This document shows positions 33,589-43,154 of a DNA stretch of 64,000 nucleotides, piece by piece. The position numbers and the translations under genes are program-made. The DNA lies in contig NW_026570301.1 in the NCBI RefSeq assembly GCF_019649055.1, forward strand, positions 434,001-498,000, written 5' to 3'. The notes under the pieces are model-generated. The model worked only from the letters and a program-made list of their open reading frames with translations. It made no database searches and had not been told where the DNA came from. Each line of letters opens with the position of its first letter. Positions within the stretch are counted from its first letter, which is position 1. The stretch is from Paramacrobiotus metropolitanus (Eukaryota; Tardigrada; Eutardigrada; Parachela; Macrobiotidae).

Positions 33589-34408
33589 AGTGGTCGTCCA
33601 ACGTTCCCACTCTTATACAGATCCATGCTTTCTCTTTCACGGCTATTGGCGTGATCACCTGTCTTAACGTCTGAATGAGGATTCGTGGATCTGCGCGATC
33701 TTCCTCGCGTCTGATCTTAAGTAGCGCCCCCTGCACCTCATCTCTCGACTGTTTGGTGATCTGGTTTCTAATTTCCGTCGGTGTAGTAGGATGATATGAG
33801 GGAGTATCCTCTTTCGTGTCCTTATCGATAAGCTGGGCAGTAACCTTGTACGGAAGTCCTTCTGATCTCGAATATGTCGCCGTATATGCCCGAACCTGTG
33901 GTATGATCATCGGAGTTCTTGCCGGTGGTGGTGGCAGTTGGGTCAAACTTTTCCCTGCCAGTACAGCGATTTGCTGTTCCTTCGGTGGTTCCTTACTCAC
34001 CGAGGGTTTCACCGGAACTACCGACGTCTCTTGCGCCTTCGGCGGTGCCATACTCGCCGTGGACTTCACTGGTACGACCGGTATTTCCTGCACCTTCGGC
34101 GGTTCCTTACTCGCCGTGGGCTTCACTGGTACCGGCATCTCTTTTTCTTTCGGCGGTTCCTTACTCGCCGTCGACTTTTCAGTCTGATGTCCCTTCTCCG
34201 TTGATTTAGGACTTGTCGTCTGCGATCTGTTCCGTTTGACGCTGCCACGAGATGAATCTGCCGTTGAACTTTCTCGTGATCTCGCTCTTTGCTCGATAGC
34301 TTCGTCAATTCGTTTCTTCTGTTCTTTTAAGTCCGCATCTGTCATCTCTTCAACTGACTTCGCAGTTGGTGTACCAGGTTTAGGCGCGCCGCTCGTCGCA
34401 GGTTGCAT
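33560..34408 (-). CDS. Retroelement accessory ORF X4 (282 aa, Pro/Lys repeat protein, unknown)
   Basis: The open frame extends a little upstream of the first ATG. The centre has four imperfect copies of a motif of the type ASKEPPKxQEIPVVPVK (about residues 78-150), encoded by about 60-bp tandem units near 33,960-34,170. A less biased C-terminal region (about 165-275) follows. Disordered linker plus a small domain is the most I can say. No family recognised. Confidence 0.65.
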   Translation of the reverse strand: MQPATSGAPKPGTPTAKSVEEMTDADLKEQKKRIDEAIEQRARSRESSTADSSRGSVKRNRSQTTSPKSTEKGHQTEKSTASKEPPKEKEMPVPVKPTASKEPPKVQEIPVVPVKSTASMAPPKAQETSVVPVKPSVSKEPPKEQQIAVLAGKSLTQLPPPPARTPMIIPQVRAYTATYSRSEGLPYKVTAQLIDKDTKEDTPSYHPTTPTEIRNQITKQSRDEVQGALLKIRREEDRADPRILIQTLRQVITPIAVKEKAWICIRVGTLDDHFAYMYATYM

Positions 34409-36284
34409 CTGTGATGGGCCGGCTACAATGGGCTCGGGCTGTGCAACTTCTTCGGGAAACTTTTCGATCCATCTCAGAATTTTTCAATCATTTCTGGCCA
34501 CGGCCTGTTTATTAACGCTTGATGATATGTTTTCATCGTGGCAACTCTGATTCCGAGGTCTGTCCGTGCTTCCTGAACCTTCTTTTCCGATCCTTAAGCA
34601 CTATGTGTCCCGAGTCGGTTTACGGCCATCTGCTCTATCATATATCCGTAGAGGTTGCTCATCGTTCACCCTTTCATGCATCCGATAGAAGTCCCGACAC
34701 AGACGGTTAAAGTTATGGATAGCCCTCCGATCATCTGCGGTGAGCTCTTCCTCCGCTCCTACAATCATGTTGAGCCGATCATCTTCTTCGCTCACGTTCA
34801 CCGCCAATCTTGGTACATATCTGGAAGGTGAACCTGGAGGACTTGTCATCGTTTCCATCTGTGGGCCTAATGGGGTAGCATTCCTCGTGGTCGAGGTGAA
34901 TTGCGATTCCATGTCGCGATCTTCCGCCTCTTTGGTTCGGAGATCGTCTGTCGGATCAGTTAAACGGATGAGTGCCCTCATAGGTGGTGTCTCACTCCGT
35001 TCGGGAAACAATGATGGGAAAGATGGTGCTGGCGCCCTTCCGCCGCGCACCGATCCTGGCGGCGATCCGCCAGTGCCCCGCTATGTCGGACTGGTGCTGA
35101 CATTGGGCCTCCGAAATCCGTGATGTCGGATAGGCGACGCTGACATTCCGCCAAGTCCCCATGTCGGAAGATGACATCCGGCCAAATCCACCATGTCCCG
35201 TCGGAAAACTGGGTACTGGCGGTGGTCCCATCGGCATTTGCACAGATCCATACATCGGTGGAGTCTGTGTTCCGAAACAATTAAAATGGATCGTTTTGTA
35301 CCGGATATTGGTCGGTCGGCCGGATCGTATAGTCAACTCCAGTTCTGTGTACTCTGATAATTCGTAGGGTCCTGGTACGGATGGTATACTGGACGCCGGC
35401 CGCGTAGGTGTTTGGTCTCCCTGGTTCGTTCTGCGCCGTTCCTGCAGACGATGTGGACTCGTTTCCGTAATAAGTGCTTTGGCTACGATCGCCTTCCATT
35501 CTTATCGGCGTCGACGCTTTTAACGGATTTCCAATGCTTTCCGAGTCGGAATTCTCTGAATCTTGCCGTTCCAACCTTTCCGTAACTTTTTTTGTACCTG
35601 CTATAACAATGAAACGATATCTGTTAGCCAGTTTACAGCGGTTAGCTTTTACACCTCCCCAACTCCTGTGCATGCATCATAACGCCCTTTTAAATATTAT
35701 TTTGTGTTTCGCGCCCTTTAGTTATCCGATCAAGGAGTCCCGTATCATCTTCATCAGCTCCTTGTCGCGTTAGAAATTCCGTATGAGTGGGTTTCGACTT
35801 TGTCTTTTTAACCTTCTTTTGCTCGATAGCAGCGGCAATGTCGTTCGCCAGCTGTGCAGCGGTTGCTTTCACTGCTTCAAGCTGCTGTTGCCTACCAGAG
35901 CTTTTCATCTCATGCTCTGTTAGTTCAGTCCCTTTCGACTGATCGGTAGCAGTGCGTGGTTCGGAAAAAAGACCCAGCATATCGGTTGGAGTCTTTTTGC
36001 GGAGCTCGCTCTGTTACCCATCTGCTTCCGTTAAATCCCGGCCTGTTCGCTCAGCTTGATAGTGACTGCCGTTTCGAAGTCCTTATCCTGTTTCTTCGAT
36101 CTTCCTCGTTTCTTTTCTTCATCTCTGTTATGTCCGATGGTTCAGGTAGCATTGGGCGTGGTTTGAGACTCTGTTCCAAATGAGTACCACCTTCTTCTCT
36201 ATGTGGTGGTTTGAAAAGCCTCTGCTTCGGTCTCCCGTCTCATCCACTCCGGCAGATCGTGGTTCACGCTCTGATGTTCCTTCT
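34409..36284 (-). pseudogene. Post-integrase region with staggered short ORFs (X5)
   Basis: Coding-like segments in changing frames: 35,980-35,690, 35,673-35,281, 35,336-34,992 and 35,050-34,601. Each has biased composition (Gln/Ala helix with KKVKKTKSK; Ser/Asp-rich; Gly/Pro/Met-rich; then a helical FNRLCRDFYRMHERVN segment). Adjacent ORFs meet or overlap, as expected for one reading frame broken by single-base indels. No known domain is visible. It links integrase to X4. Confidence 0.5.
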
Positions 36285-36986
36285 TTATCCTCGTTCTTCC
36301 GTTAAAGGTGGATGCCATGGCTTTAATCGATCGATGGAGACGACTTTCAAATCAGCTTCTTTTATCAGGTTCATTTCGATGACTTCAACTTCGTTCGGTC
36401 GTGGGAAGCTGAGGATTTTCCACTTTGTCGTACTTCTTTTAAAAGTCCGATTGAACTTCCTTTTCCCTTGTTTCGTATCTTTGGGAAGTCGGATAAGTAC
36501 GAAGTCGCCGATTTTTGAAATTCGGTTCCGATTTCTTCTTGTTATAAATCTCTGCATTCTTCTCATATGCATCTTTTATGTGCCATCAACTTCCTCAGCG
36601 AATATCAATTCCTTTTCATGGTCTCCACCCATTCGTCTGGAGTACCATAATCATCTGGTAAGTTCTTTTTTGTCACCACATCCTCTGGCATAGTCATCTC
36701 TTCCATGTAGCGAAATATGCCGAGTAGCCGGTGTGGCATGTATCACTCTATTCATCCTGATACCACATACGGGAGGTATTTGTTGAATTTCCGCTCGTTT
36801 CCCGCTTTCATATACTGTGCCAGTCCATCTCCAATGATCTGCATCTGCCGTTCGACTTGCCTGGCCTTCAGGGTGATATGCCGTTCCGAACGTGTGTCTT
36901 AAACACGTTGGTGACTTTCGATAGAACTTCCGCTGTGAAGTGTCTTCCGCGATCCATGTATATGCGATATGCGGTGCTCCATGCAC
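36285..36986 (-). pseudogene. Integrase catalytic-core end and C-terminal domain (interrupted)
   Basis: The segment 36,986-36,651 starts out of frame and then carries the core motif TAYHPEGQASRT, typical of Ty3/gypsy integrases (TAYHPQTNGQ in relatives). The second catalytic Asp lies in the adjoining frame around 36,950. Segment 36,572-36,285 resembles the SH3-like GPY/F C-terminal module (GDFVLIRLP ... RLKPWHPP). At least two frame changes separate the pieces. I see no chromodomain. Confidence 0.7.
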
Positions 36987-38173
36987 AATATCACATGTTT
37001 TACGAAGACTTTGGCAAATTCCTTCGCCGTAGCCGCCTTCATCGGTACTGCTATCACATACTTCGTCAGCTGGTCGATGAACACCGCGATATACTTGTAT
37101 CCTCTTTTCTTCGTTGGCAATAACGGTCCTTTAAGATCCGCATATACTCGGAAGAAAGGATGTCCCACTTTGATTTCTTGCAGCTTCCCTGGTGGGCATT
37201 TCCTTGGTGTCTTGGTGAACTGACATCCTTGGCATGCGAGTATATAATTCTTGACGTCCGTACTCATTCTGCCCCAATAATAGCGCAGTCTTATTGCTGC
37301 TAGCGTCTTTTCATATCCAAGATGACCTGCTGCTTTCTCATCATGCAGCGCGTGGATGATCGCTCGTCTCATCGACAGTGGTACGACGTATGACCTTTCT
37401 AATCTCCTTTTATTATCTTTTATTCGGTACAAGATTCCATTCCACAACTGGTAATGAACTTCGAACTTCGATCTCGTTTGGGCATCTGCTAAATGTTCGA
37501 GTTCATCGATGATCATTGCAAGGTGAGGATCTTTCAGCTGCTTATTTCGGAGCTGCAGGTTCGAGTCATCTTCTTCTTCCTCATCTCCTTGCAAGTTGAC
37601 GATGCGAACAGTTGCGGTGCTGAGATCGTTCCAGTCCGTGATGACTTTGCATCGCGGTAACGGTTTATATCGGTTATCCTTCTTTTTAGGGAATCTCAGC
37701 AGCTTAATCGGGCATTCGTTTAGAGCTCGTACACGGTTAACATTAATCGTTGATTCAGCCGGCTCATTCGCCGTAGCCGGATCATCTTTGACTCGCTTCT
37801 CTCGCTCTTCGGCCATTTGTACGAACAGTTGCCACACTTCAACTGCCGGTTCTTTTATGTCATACTCTTTTTTGATGTCTTCGAAGTTTGGTATCTCATC
37901 GAATTCTTCATCATGGCATGTTGGACCTTCGATTGGTGCCCTCGATAGTGCATCCGCGTTGTCGCAGTACTTTCCCGGTTTGTACTCGATCTTGAACTGA
38001 TGGCCTTGTAATGCCATCGCCCATCTCGTAAGTCGCGGATTCATGCCAACTTTGTTCGTTTCCGATCTCAGCAAGTTTGTCAATGCTTGATGATCTGTTC
38101 GTACAGTGAACTCAGGAGTAATCGATGTGTGATTTGAACTTCCTGACAGCGAACGACCGCCAAACACTCCCAT
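36899..38173 (-). CDS. pol: Pol: RNase H end and integrase N-terminus
   Basis: From residue about 20, FTVRTDHQALTNLLR and the ADALSR signature mark the end of the gypsy RNase H domain. A charged linker follows. Then comes the integrase HHCC zinc module (HDEKAAGHLG ... CQGCQ) and the start of the integrase core with the first catalytic Asp (YADLKGP) and FIDQLTKYVIAVPM. The ORF ends by frameshift inside the core. The protein would degrade RNA in the RNA-DNA hybrid and insert the cDNA. The linker between RNase H and integrase (about 150 residues with EEEEDD) is longer than usual. Confidence 0.85.
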   Translation of the reverse strand: MGVFGGRSLSGSSNHTSITPEFTVRTDHQALTNLLRSETNKVGMNPRLTRWAMALQGHQFKIEYKPGKYCDNADALSRAPIEGPTCHDEEFDEIPNFEDIKKEYDIKEPAVEVWQLFVQMAEEREKRVKDDPATANEPAESTINVNRVRALNECPIKLLRFPKKKDNRYKPLPRCKVITDWNDLSTATVRIVNLQGDEEEEDDSNLQLRNKQLKDPHLAMIIDELEHLADAQTRSKFEVHYQLWNGILYRIKDNKRRLERSYVVPLSMRRAIIHALHDEKAAGHLGYEKTLAAIRLRYYWGRMSTDVKNYILACQGCQFTKTPRKCPPGKLQEIKVGHPFFRVYADLKGPLLPTKKRGYKYIAVFIDQLTKYVIAVPMKAATAKEFAKVFVKHVILCMEHRISHIHGSRKTLHSGSSIESHQRV

Positions 38174-39205
38174 TCAGTTACACCGTAATTCCGTTCAGCT
38201 CCAGTGTAAGACGCGGCTCGCATAGGCAATGGATGACCTTCTTGTATAGTACTGCAATTCCTTCTTTTGCTCGCGTCGCATTCGATTACTGTTGGCTTAG
38301 CTGGATCGAATTTCGCACTGAGACCTTCACATAGCAACTTTTTCAATTATCAAACTCCTTCGTATGAACTTCTGTCCAGTCTTTTCGCACGTGTTTATCG
38401 TTTCTCAGCAGCTCATATAGTGACAGGTCTGCTGCGCATATCCAGCTATGATTTTCGATAATAGTTCGCAAGTCCCAGAAACGATCTCAGCTGCCGTTCA
38501 GTCTGAGGTCGTTTGAACTCAGATACTGCGGTGATCTTTTCGGGATCCATGCGAACTCCATTTTCGCTGAGTATATGGCCTAAAAATCCCATCTCCCGCA
38601 TTCCGAATTCAAACTTCGTCGGTTTTAATGGTGAAACCTGCTTCGACCAAACTCTGAAGGACATTCCTCATATTCTGCAGGAAGATTTCCCAAGTTTTTC
38701 AGCGAAAATGACATCATCGATGTATCCAAGACGCAGCCCTTTCGCTTTGCCTTGGATAGGACTTTGTCCATGCACAGTTGAAATGTCGCGGGTCCATTAC
38801 ATACTCCGAATGGCATCCTTTTAAATCGATACACGCCGTCTTGCGTTACGAAAGTCGTTTTATTAATCGATTCTGGATCCATCGGTATCTGCCAGAATCC
38901 ACTTTGCAGATCCATTTTCCCGTAATACTTGTTGCCTGCATGCATCTAGCAACTCATCTGGATTCGGTAACGGATATTTGTTTTCTTCGTTAACTTATTC
39001 AGCATGATGTAGTTGACGCAGAATCTTGTGCCCATTGTCCGTCACCGTTCTTTTCGCAGCCAGCACGACTGGGAAACTCCAATCGGCATCTGATGGCTCG
39101 ATGACGTCCTGCCAGCATCTCTTCGATGTGCTTTGTATGAACTCGCGACCTGTCCAGCTCGTTCTGGCGGGATTGCATTTTACTGGTTTCGCATCTCCGT
39201 GTCAA
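38080..39205 (-). pseudogene. pol: Pol: reverse transcriptase and RNase H start (interrupted)
   Basis: Piece 38,945-38,625 carries KMDLQSGFWQIPM and FKRMPFGVCNGPATFQ, the RT palm and fingers motifs. The YIDD catalytic box follows at about 38,725-38,714 (minus) but in the neighbouring frame; the frame changes a few codons earlier at a short G run. Piece 38,664-38,446 holds the thumb (GFLGHILSENGVRMDPEKI) and the connection FLGLANYYRK. Piece 38,346-38,080 starts RNase H (ECDASKR). All catalytic motifs are recognisable but no single ORF spans them. Confidence 0.85.
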
Positions 39206-40357
39206 TTACATGGGTGATCCCTTTTACATCGCCATACGGTTTTTCGATGTGGAAGCACCTTCCAGAACTCCCAGAATGCATTATACACATCGTTTTTTCT
39301 GAGCTTGTGAGATCGGGTCCGAGTTTCAAATTTCCGATGATTTTTGTCAGCTCGGCTTTCGTTGTGTCATCCACTTCGGGATCAAAAGCACGTTCTTTAC
39401 TGTACCACTATTGATCTGGACGTTCTCCATATGATCGTATGGCTCAACATAGCCAGAACTGACCCTTCTTAACAACTTGCCGTTTAATGCTGTGGTTAGC
39501 GATGACCAGATCAAAGTGCCTTCCTCTATGATCGGTCAGTCCCGCTAACGGTTGTACATCCGTTTCCACTTGGAAGACGGGTGTGAACATCAGCTTCTCT
39601 TTAGCTGGAACGAATTTCCCCATTCTAACTTTTACACGGGTACAAACAGATGGTTTTAAAAGAATCCGTTGATCGCTATAGACTCTTATCGTCTCTCTGT
39701 TCAATTTCATCCTTTGCACCTTCGTTCTTCTCACTTTAATTTCCTGTTCCTTTTCTTCATCAACTTCGTCATCTTCGTCGAGATCGAGGAGATCCTCTTG
39801 TTCTGAGAGATCGTTTACACCTGAGTCCTCTGAAGTTGTTGAGTTGTCACTCGAGCTTGTCCAATCTGAATCCTAAGTCACTGCTCTCATCGTCAGCTGC
39901 AGCTTATCAGTGGCCGCTCATTAACTCCATCTCCCTCAGATGAAAGGTCGCCTTCGTCGCCCTGAGAATCGCTAAGTTTTTCGTTTTCGGTTTTTGAGCA
40001 GGTTTTCGTTTCTTTTGCCTTGATTCCATATTTCGCTGCGATTCTCGGATGACTGCGCGTTACTCGCACTTTCGGTGATGACCTCGCCTCATCGGAGTTC
40101 GATCTCCGATCATCTGGAACTGTTCCTTCGAGCTGATCGATCTCTTCCAAGCTCATCAATCTGTTATTCTCGACCAGTGGACCTTCCTCACCAGTGTAGT
40201 ATGTTTCCATCTTCTTTTGGCTTCTGTTGCTGGGTTTGTTGCCCTGCTGAGATATTTTCGGGCTCCTCTTTGAACTTTTCCATATTTCACCTCGATTCAT
40301 TAGCATCTGTGCTATCTCATGAGCTCTTGGTGACCTTTCGTCATCTGTTTCGATCAT
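39180..40357 (-). pseudogene. pol: Pol: protease-RT linker, interrupted
   Basis: ORF 39,734-39,444 has the gypsy-type segment LVIANHSIKRQVVKKG that precedes RT. ORF 39,374-39,180 ends with HVIDTEM, corresponding to the conserved IDTG-like entry to RT. ORF 40,357-39,893 is charged and unassigned. The pieces are in different frames, so the polyprotein is not continuous as read. Confidence 0.6.
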
Positions 40358-40889
40358 CTCCTCATCTCCAACTTCTCATATCCGATGGGCCTTTTGGTCC
40401 CAATAAAGACACAGTTTATAGATCTTCGAGCGAGTTCATTGTTAGGAGTCATCTCGTACATGCACCATTTATCGTCTCCTCGTTGAGGGTATTCAGCTCC
40501 ATCTGGAACTGGTGTGAAGGTCACCTTTTCTTGACCAGGTAACCAGCTGAGCCAACTTCTCTTGTTTTCGATATACTTTCAGTTCAAGTATATCGGTATC
40601 TGGCAGTGGAGAATTCCTTCCAACTTTTCCAATACTTTTCAGCATCTCGACGTTTCCTCCTCTCCAGAGGTTGCATCGAACGATTCTCGGAACAGCTCAA
40701 TATAATACGTTTACCAGTGTCCGTTGGGAAGAATGATATTGTGTCCATTTTCCTTATAGACCGGTTGATTCCTCTAATCTCTCCTGAGACTGATGGTCGG
40801 TTGCTTCATTTTATCCTCAATGATACCTCCATTCTCGTATCGTTCATGTTTTCATCTCCGTCCTTTTTGGATCTTCGGACTTCTATCTT
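40358..40889 (-). other. Stretch between protease ORF and linker ORFs
   Basis: No long ORF on the element strand. It may be coding with frame breaks or a true gap between protease and RT; I see no recognised motif. Confidence 0.4.
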
Positions 40890-42554
40890 TTATCGTCCAT
40901 CAACTTTTATTCCCAGTGCCTCTGGTACTGGGATAGACTTTACTAACTCCATACCAGGTACAAGAGCTCGCTTCGCTTCGATAGCTGCTTCCTTTTGTAC
41001 AGCTGCTATCTGTTCCCTCGTCAACGGAGTTCCATCTTTCGTTCCCAGTGCCTCTGGTACTGGGATAACATCTTTATCAGTTGCCTTTTGATCGTTTTTC
41101 GTCGTTCCCGGTACTGGGATAGCCTTTTGATCTGGTTTAGCTGCTTTTACAAGTCCGGTGACCTTTCCGGCTTGAATTTTGACAGCTGATTTCGGCTCAT
41201 CTTCAACTTCCTCCTCCCCATGATTATCGATCAGGACGAACTTTGTCGCCAGAAAATCATGTCCCAATAGAACCTGTACATCATCTGTTTTCGGTCGTAC
41301 GTAGAAGGAGTGTTGACTGGTCCGTTTCCGCAATGTCACTGGTGCTACACAATAATGCGTTACGTTGAAGCCTGATATCCCGCTGATTCCGTTAATTCGC
41401 ACCAATCGATCTGGTGGCAGCGGTAAGACATGAAGTCCGTTCTTTTCGCAAAACGGTCGGCTGATCAGTGATGTTTCCGCACCGGTATCTAACATCGCCA
41501 AGACCTTTATGTCGCCGATTTTCACCTCATGTGTGTACGCTTCGATCCTTTTCGGCAAATTATGCTTCGATCCATTTTGTACTTTGAGCGTACGAACGGT
41601 ACATTTAACTGGGATAAGCGATACAGGTCCCGGATCCATATCAACTGCTGAAGAAGGCACCTGCCCGTTCGCTAAGGTGCTGTTCTTCTTCAGTATCGAG
41701 CTCAGATGATCGATCCTATGTGGGACATCAGTTCGGATATCGTAGAATTGTCTCTTCTTTCCATCTTTTGAGCTTTGTATCATCTCACACCCCTTTTTCT
41801 TTGCAGCTTTATCATCTTTGACGATCTTTTCAACTTCGTTTAGTTGCTCCTTCGCAACTTCTGAGTGATCTTTGATCACCTCAGAGATGGTCTGATGCAA
41901 TGTGACATCATTTGATTTATCGCGCCGATGCTCAGTGATCTCATTTGTGATCTGATCAGCTCGTTTCATCTCATCTTCTTCGCTGTCCTTCAGCTGATCT
42001 GGTGATCTCTCATATGTTACCATCTCATATCCGTTTTGGGTCATCCAATCGATTACCTTCGCAGATACTTCATTGTTCGTTTTCGTTGGATCAATCTGCG
42101 AAGACATCCCATCTGTTCGAACTGGTGACTTGTCATTGGGATCTTTTTGCTGTGCTTCGGTGAAATCTCGTGACCTTTCAGTTGGTTTAATAGCGAATCC
42201 GCCACTTGGCAACTTTTGTAACGGAACTTTTTCTCCATAATTCGGCGGTTTATCAGCTGGACGAGCATTTCGGTTTTGGTCAACGAGTGTCTTCTTATAG
42301 TCCATCTCGTTGAACATTGGGACGAGGTTTCCCCAGATTTGCTTCCGCTGTAGCGTAACTGCATCATCCAATGAGTCATCTGAGATTTGTTGTGCCCGTT
42401 CGCTCTCTTCAAGCTGCACTTTTCGCAGCGTCAGTTCCTTTTCCTGACCTTTTCCAACGATCTTTTTGTCGTTAGTTTTAGCGACTGCACTTGCTCCCTG
42501 ATCTCTCACTGGTGCTTTCCTTATAGGAAGTGGTTTTTCATCTTTGCTGCCCAC
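40890..42554 (-). CDS. Retroelement protease ORF (554 aa)
   Basis: The aspartic protease active site is ML DTG A at residues about 353-359 (DTGAETSLISR), with the flap and ILGxDFL-like LLGHDFLATKF about 80 residues later: a complete retropepsin-type domain at residues about 335-460. It would cut Gag and Pol. The first 330 residues are charged linker. The C-terminus contains IPVPEALG twice and related IPVPG, an imperfect repeat encoded near 40,915 and 41,045. Protease on its own ORF, apart from RT, is possible in Ty3/gypsy relatives, or a frame break separates them. Confidence 0.85.
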   Translation of the reverse strand: MGSKDEKPLPIRKAPVRDQGASAVAKTNDKKIVGKGQEKELTLRKVQLEESERAQQISDDSLDDAVTLQRKQIWGNLVPMFNEMDYKKTLVDQNRNARPADKPPNYGEKVPLQKLPSGGFAIKPTERSRDFTEAQQKDPNDKSPVRTDGMSSQIDPTKTNNEVSAKVIDWMTQNGYEMVTYERSPDQLKDSEEDEMKRADQITNEITEHRRDKSNDVTLHQTISEVIKDHSEVAKEQLNEVEKIVKDDKAAKKKGCEMIQSSKDGKKRQFYDIRTDVPHRIDHLSSILKKNSTLANGQVPSSAVDMDPGPVSLIPVKCTVRTLKVQNGSKHNLPKRIEAYTHEVKIGDIKVLAMLDTGAETSLISRPFCEKNGLHVLPLPPDRLVRINGISGISGFNVTHYCVAPVTLRKRTSQHSFYVRPKTDDVQVLLGHDFLATKFVLIDNHGEEEVEDEPKSAVKIQAGKVTGLVKAAKPDQKAIPVPGTTKNDQKATDKDVIPVPEALGTKDGTPLTREQIAAVQKEAAIEAKRALVPGMELVKSIPVPEALGIKVDGR

Positions 42555-42600
42555 CGTGGCGTTCTGTTCTAACCACTTTTGTTTTAGTACCGTATCATCT

Positions 42601-43077
42601 TCATCTTCCGGACTTCGTTTTCATCTCCTTTTCTGCGTTTTGATTACGTAGAAACTCTCGGAATCTGGAGTGCTGATCATTCGTCTCTTTTTCTTCCAGT
42701 TTCTTCTTCAAGTTCGCCTTTCGAATGATCTCGTTACGTTGAGCGCGCCGTTCTTTTAGCTTTTCGGCACTACATTTTCCTTTATTTATCAACTGATCAT
42801 CAGCAGTACCATTCTGCTGTGGTTTCGCAGTTCCATTCTGCGCAGGTGGTCCTTTCTTCACCTGGGATGGCATCTTTTGAGCCATCTCACTCACAGTACC
42901 ATTCTGTGGTGACTTCGCAGTACCATTCTGCGGAAGTGGCCTTTTGTCCACTTGTGATGGCATCCTATAAACCATCTCCTTCAGCTGATGTGACGGCATC
43001 TTGTTAGCCGTGTCGCCTACAGTCCGATTCTGTGGCTGTGGTACTTTGCCCACTGATGATGGCATCTTATTAGCCAT
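42601..43077 (-). CDS. Retroelement ORF with MPSQ/QNGTA repeats (158 aa)
   Basis: Lies between Gag and protease in another frame. The first 95 residues are imperfect repeats of KMPSQVxKxPxPQNGTA. The remainder is a basic helix (ERRAQRNEIIRKANLKKKLEE). It may be a Gag-Pol linker reached by frameshifting from the end of Gag, or the N-terminal part of the protease ORF. No family recognised. Confidence 0.55.
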   Translation of the reverse strand: MANKMPSSVGKVPQPQNRTVGDTANKMPSHQLKEMVYRMPSQVDKRPLPQNGTAKSPQNGTVSEMAQKMPSQVKKGPPAQNGTAKPQQNGTADDQLINKGKCSAEKLKERRAQRNEIIRKANLKKKLEEKETNDQHSRFREFLRNQNAEKEMKTKSGR

Positions 43078-43154
43078 CTCTTTCGCAGTCCGATTCTGTG
43101 TTCCTCCTTTATCCGGTGGTTTCGGTTGCGGAGGATCAGTAGGCTCACCGGCAC

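Noticed and set aside
26815-34408. Envelope gene after integrase
   Set aside because: No signal peptide, membrane anchor or cysteine pattern of an envelope in X1-X4.
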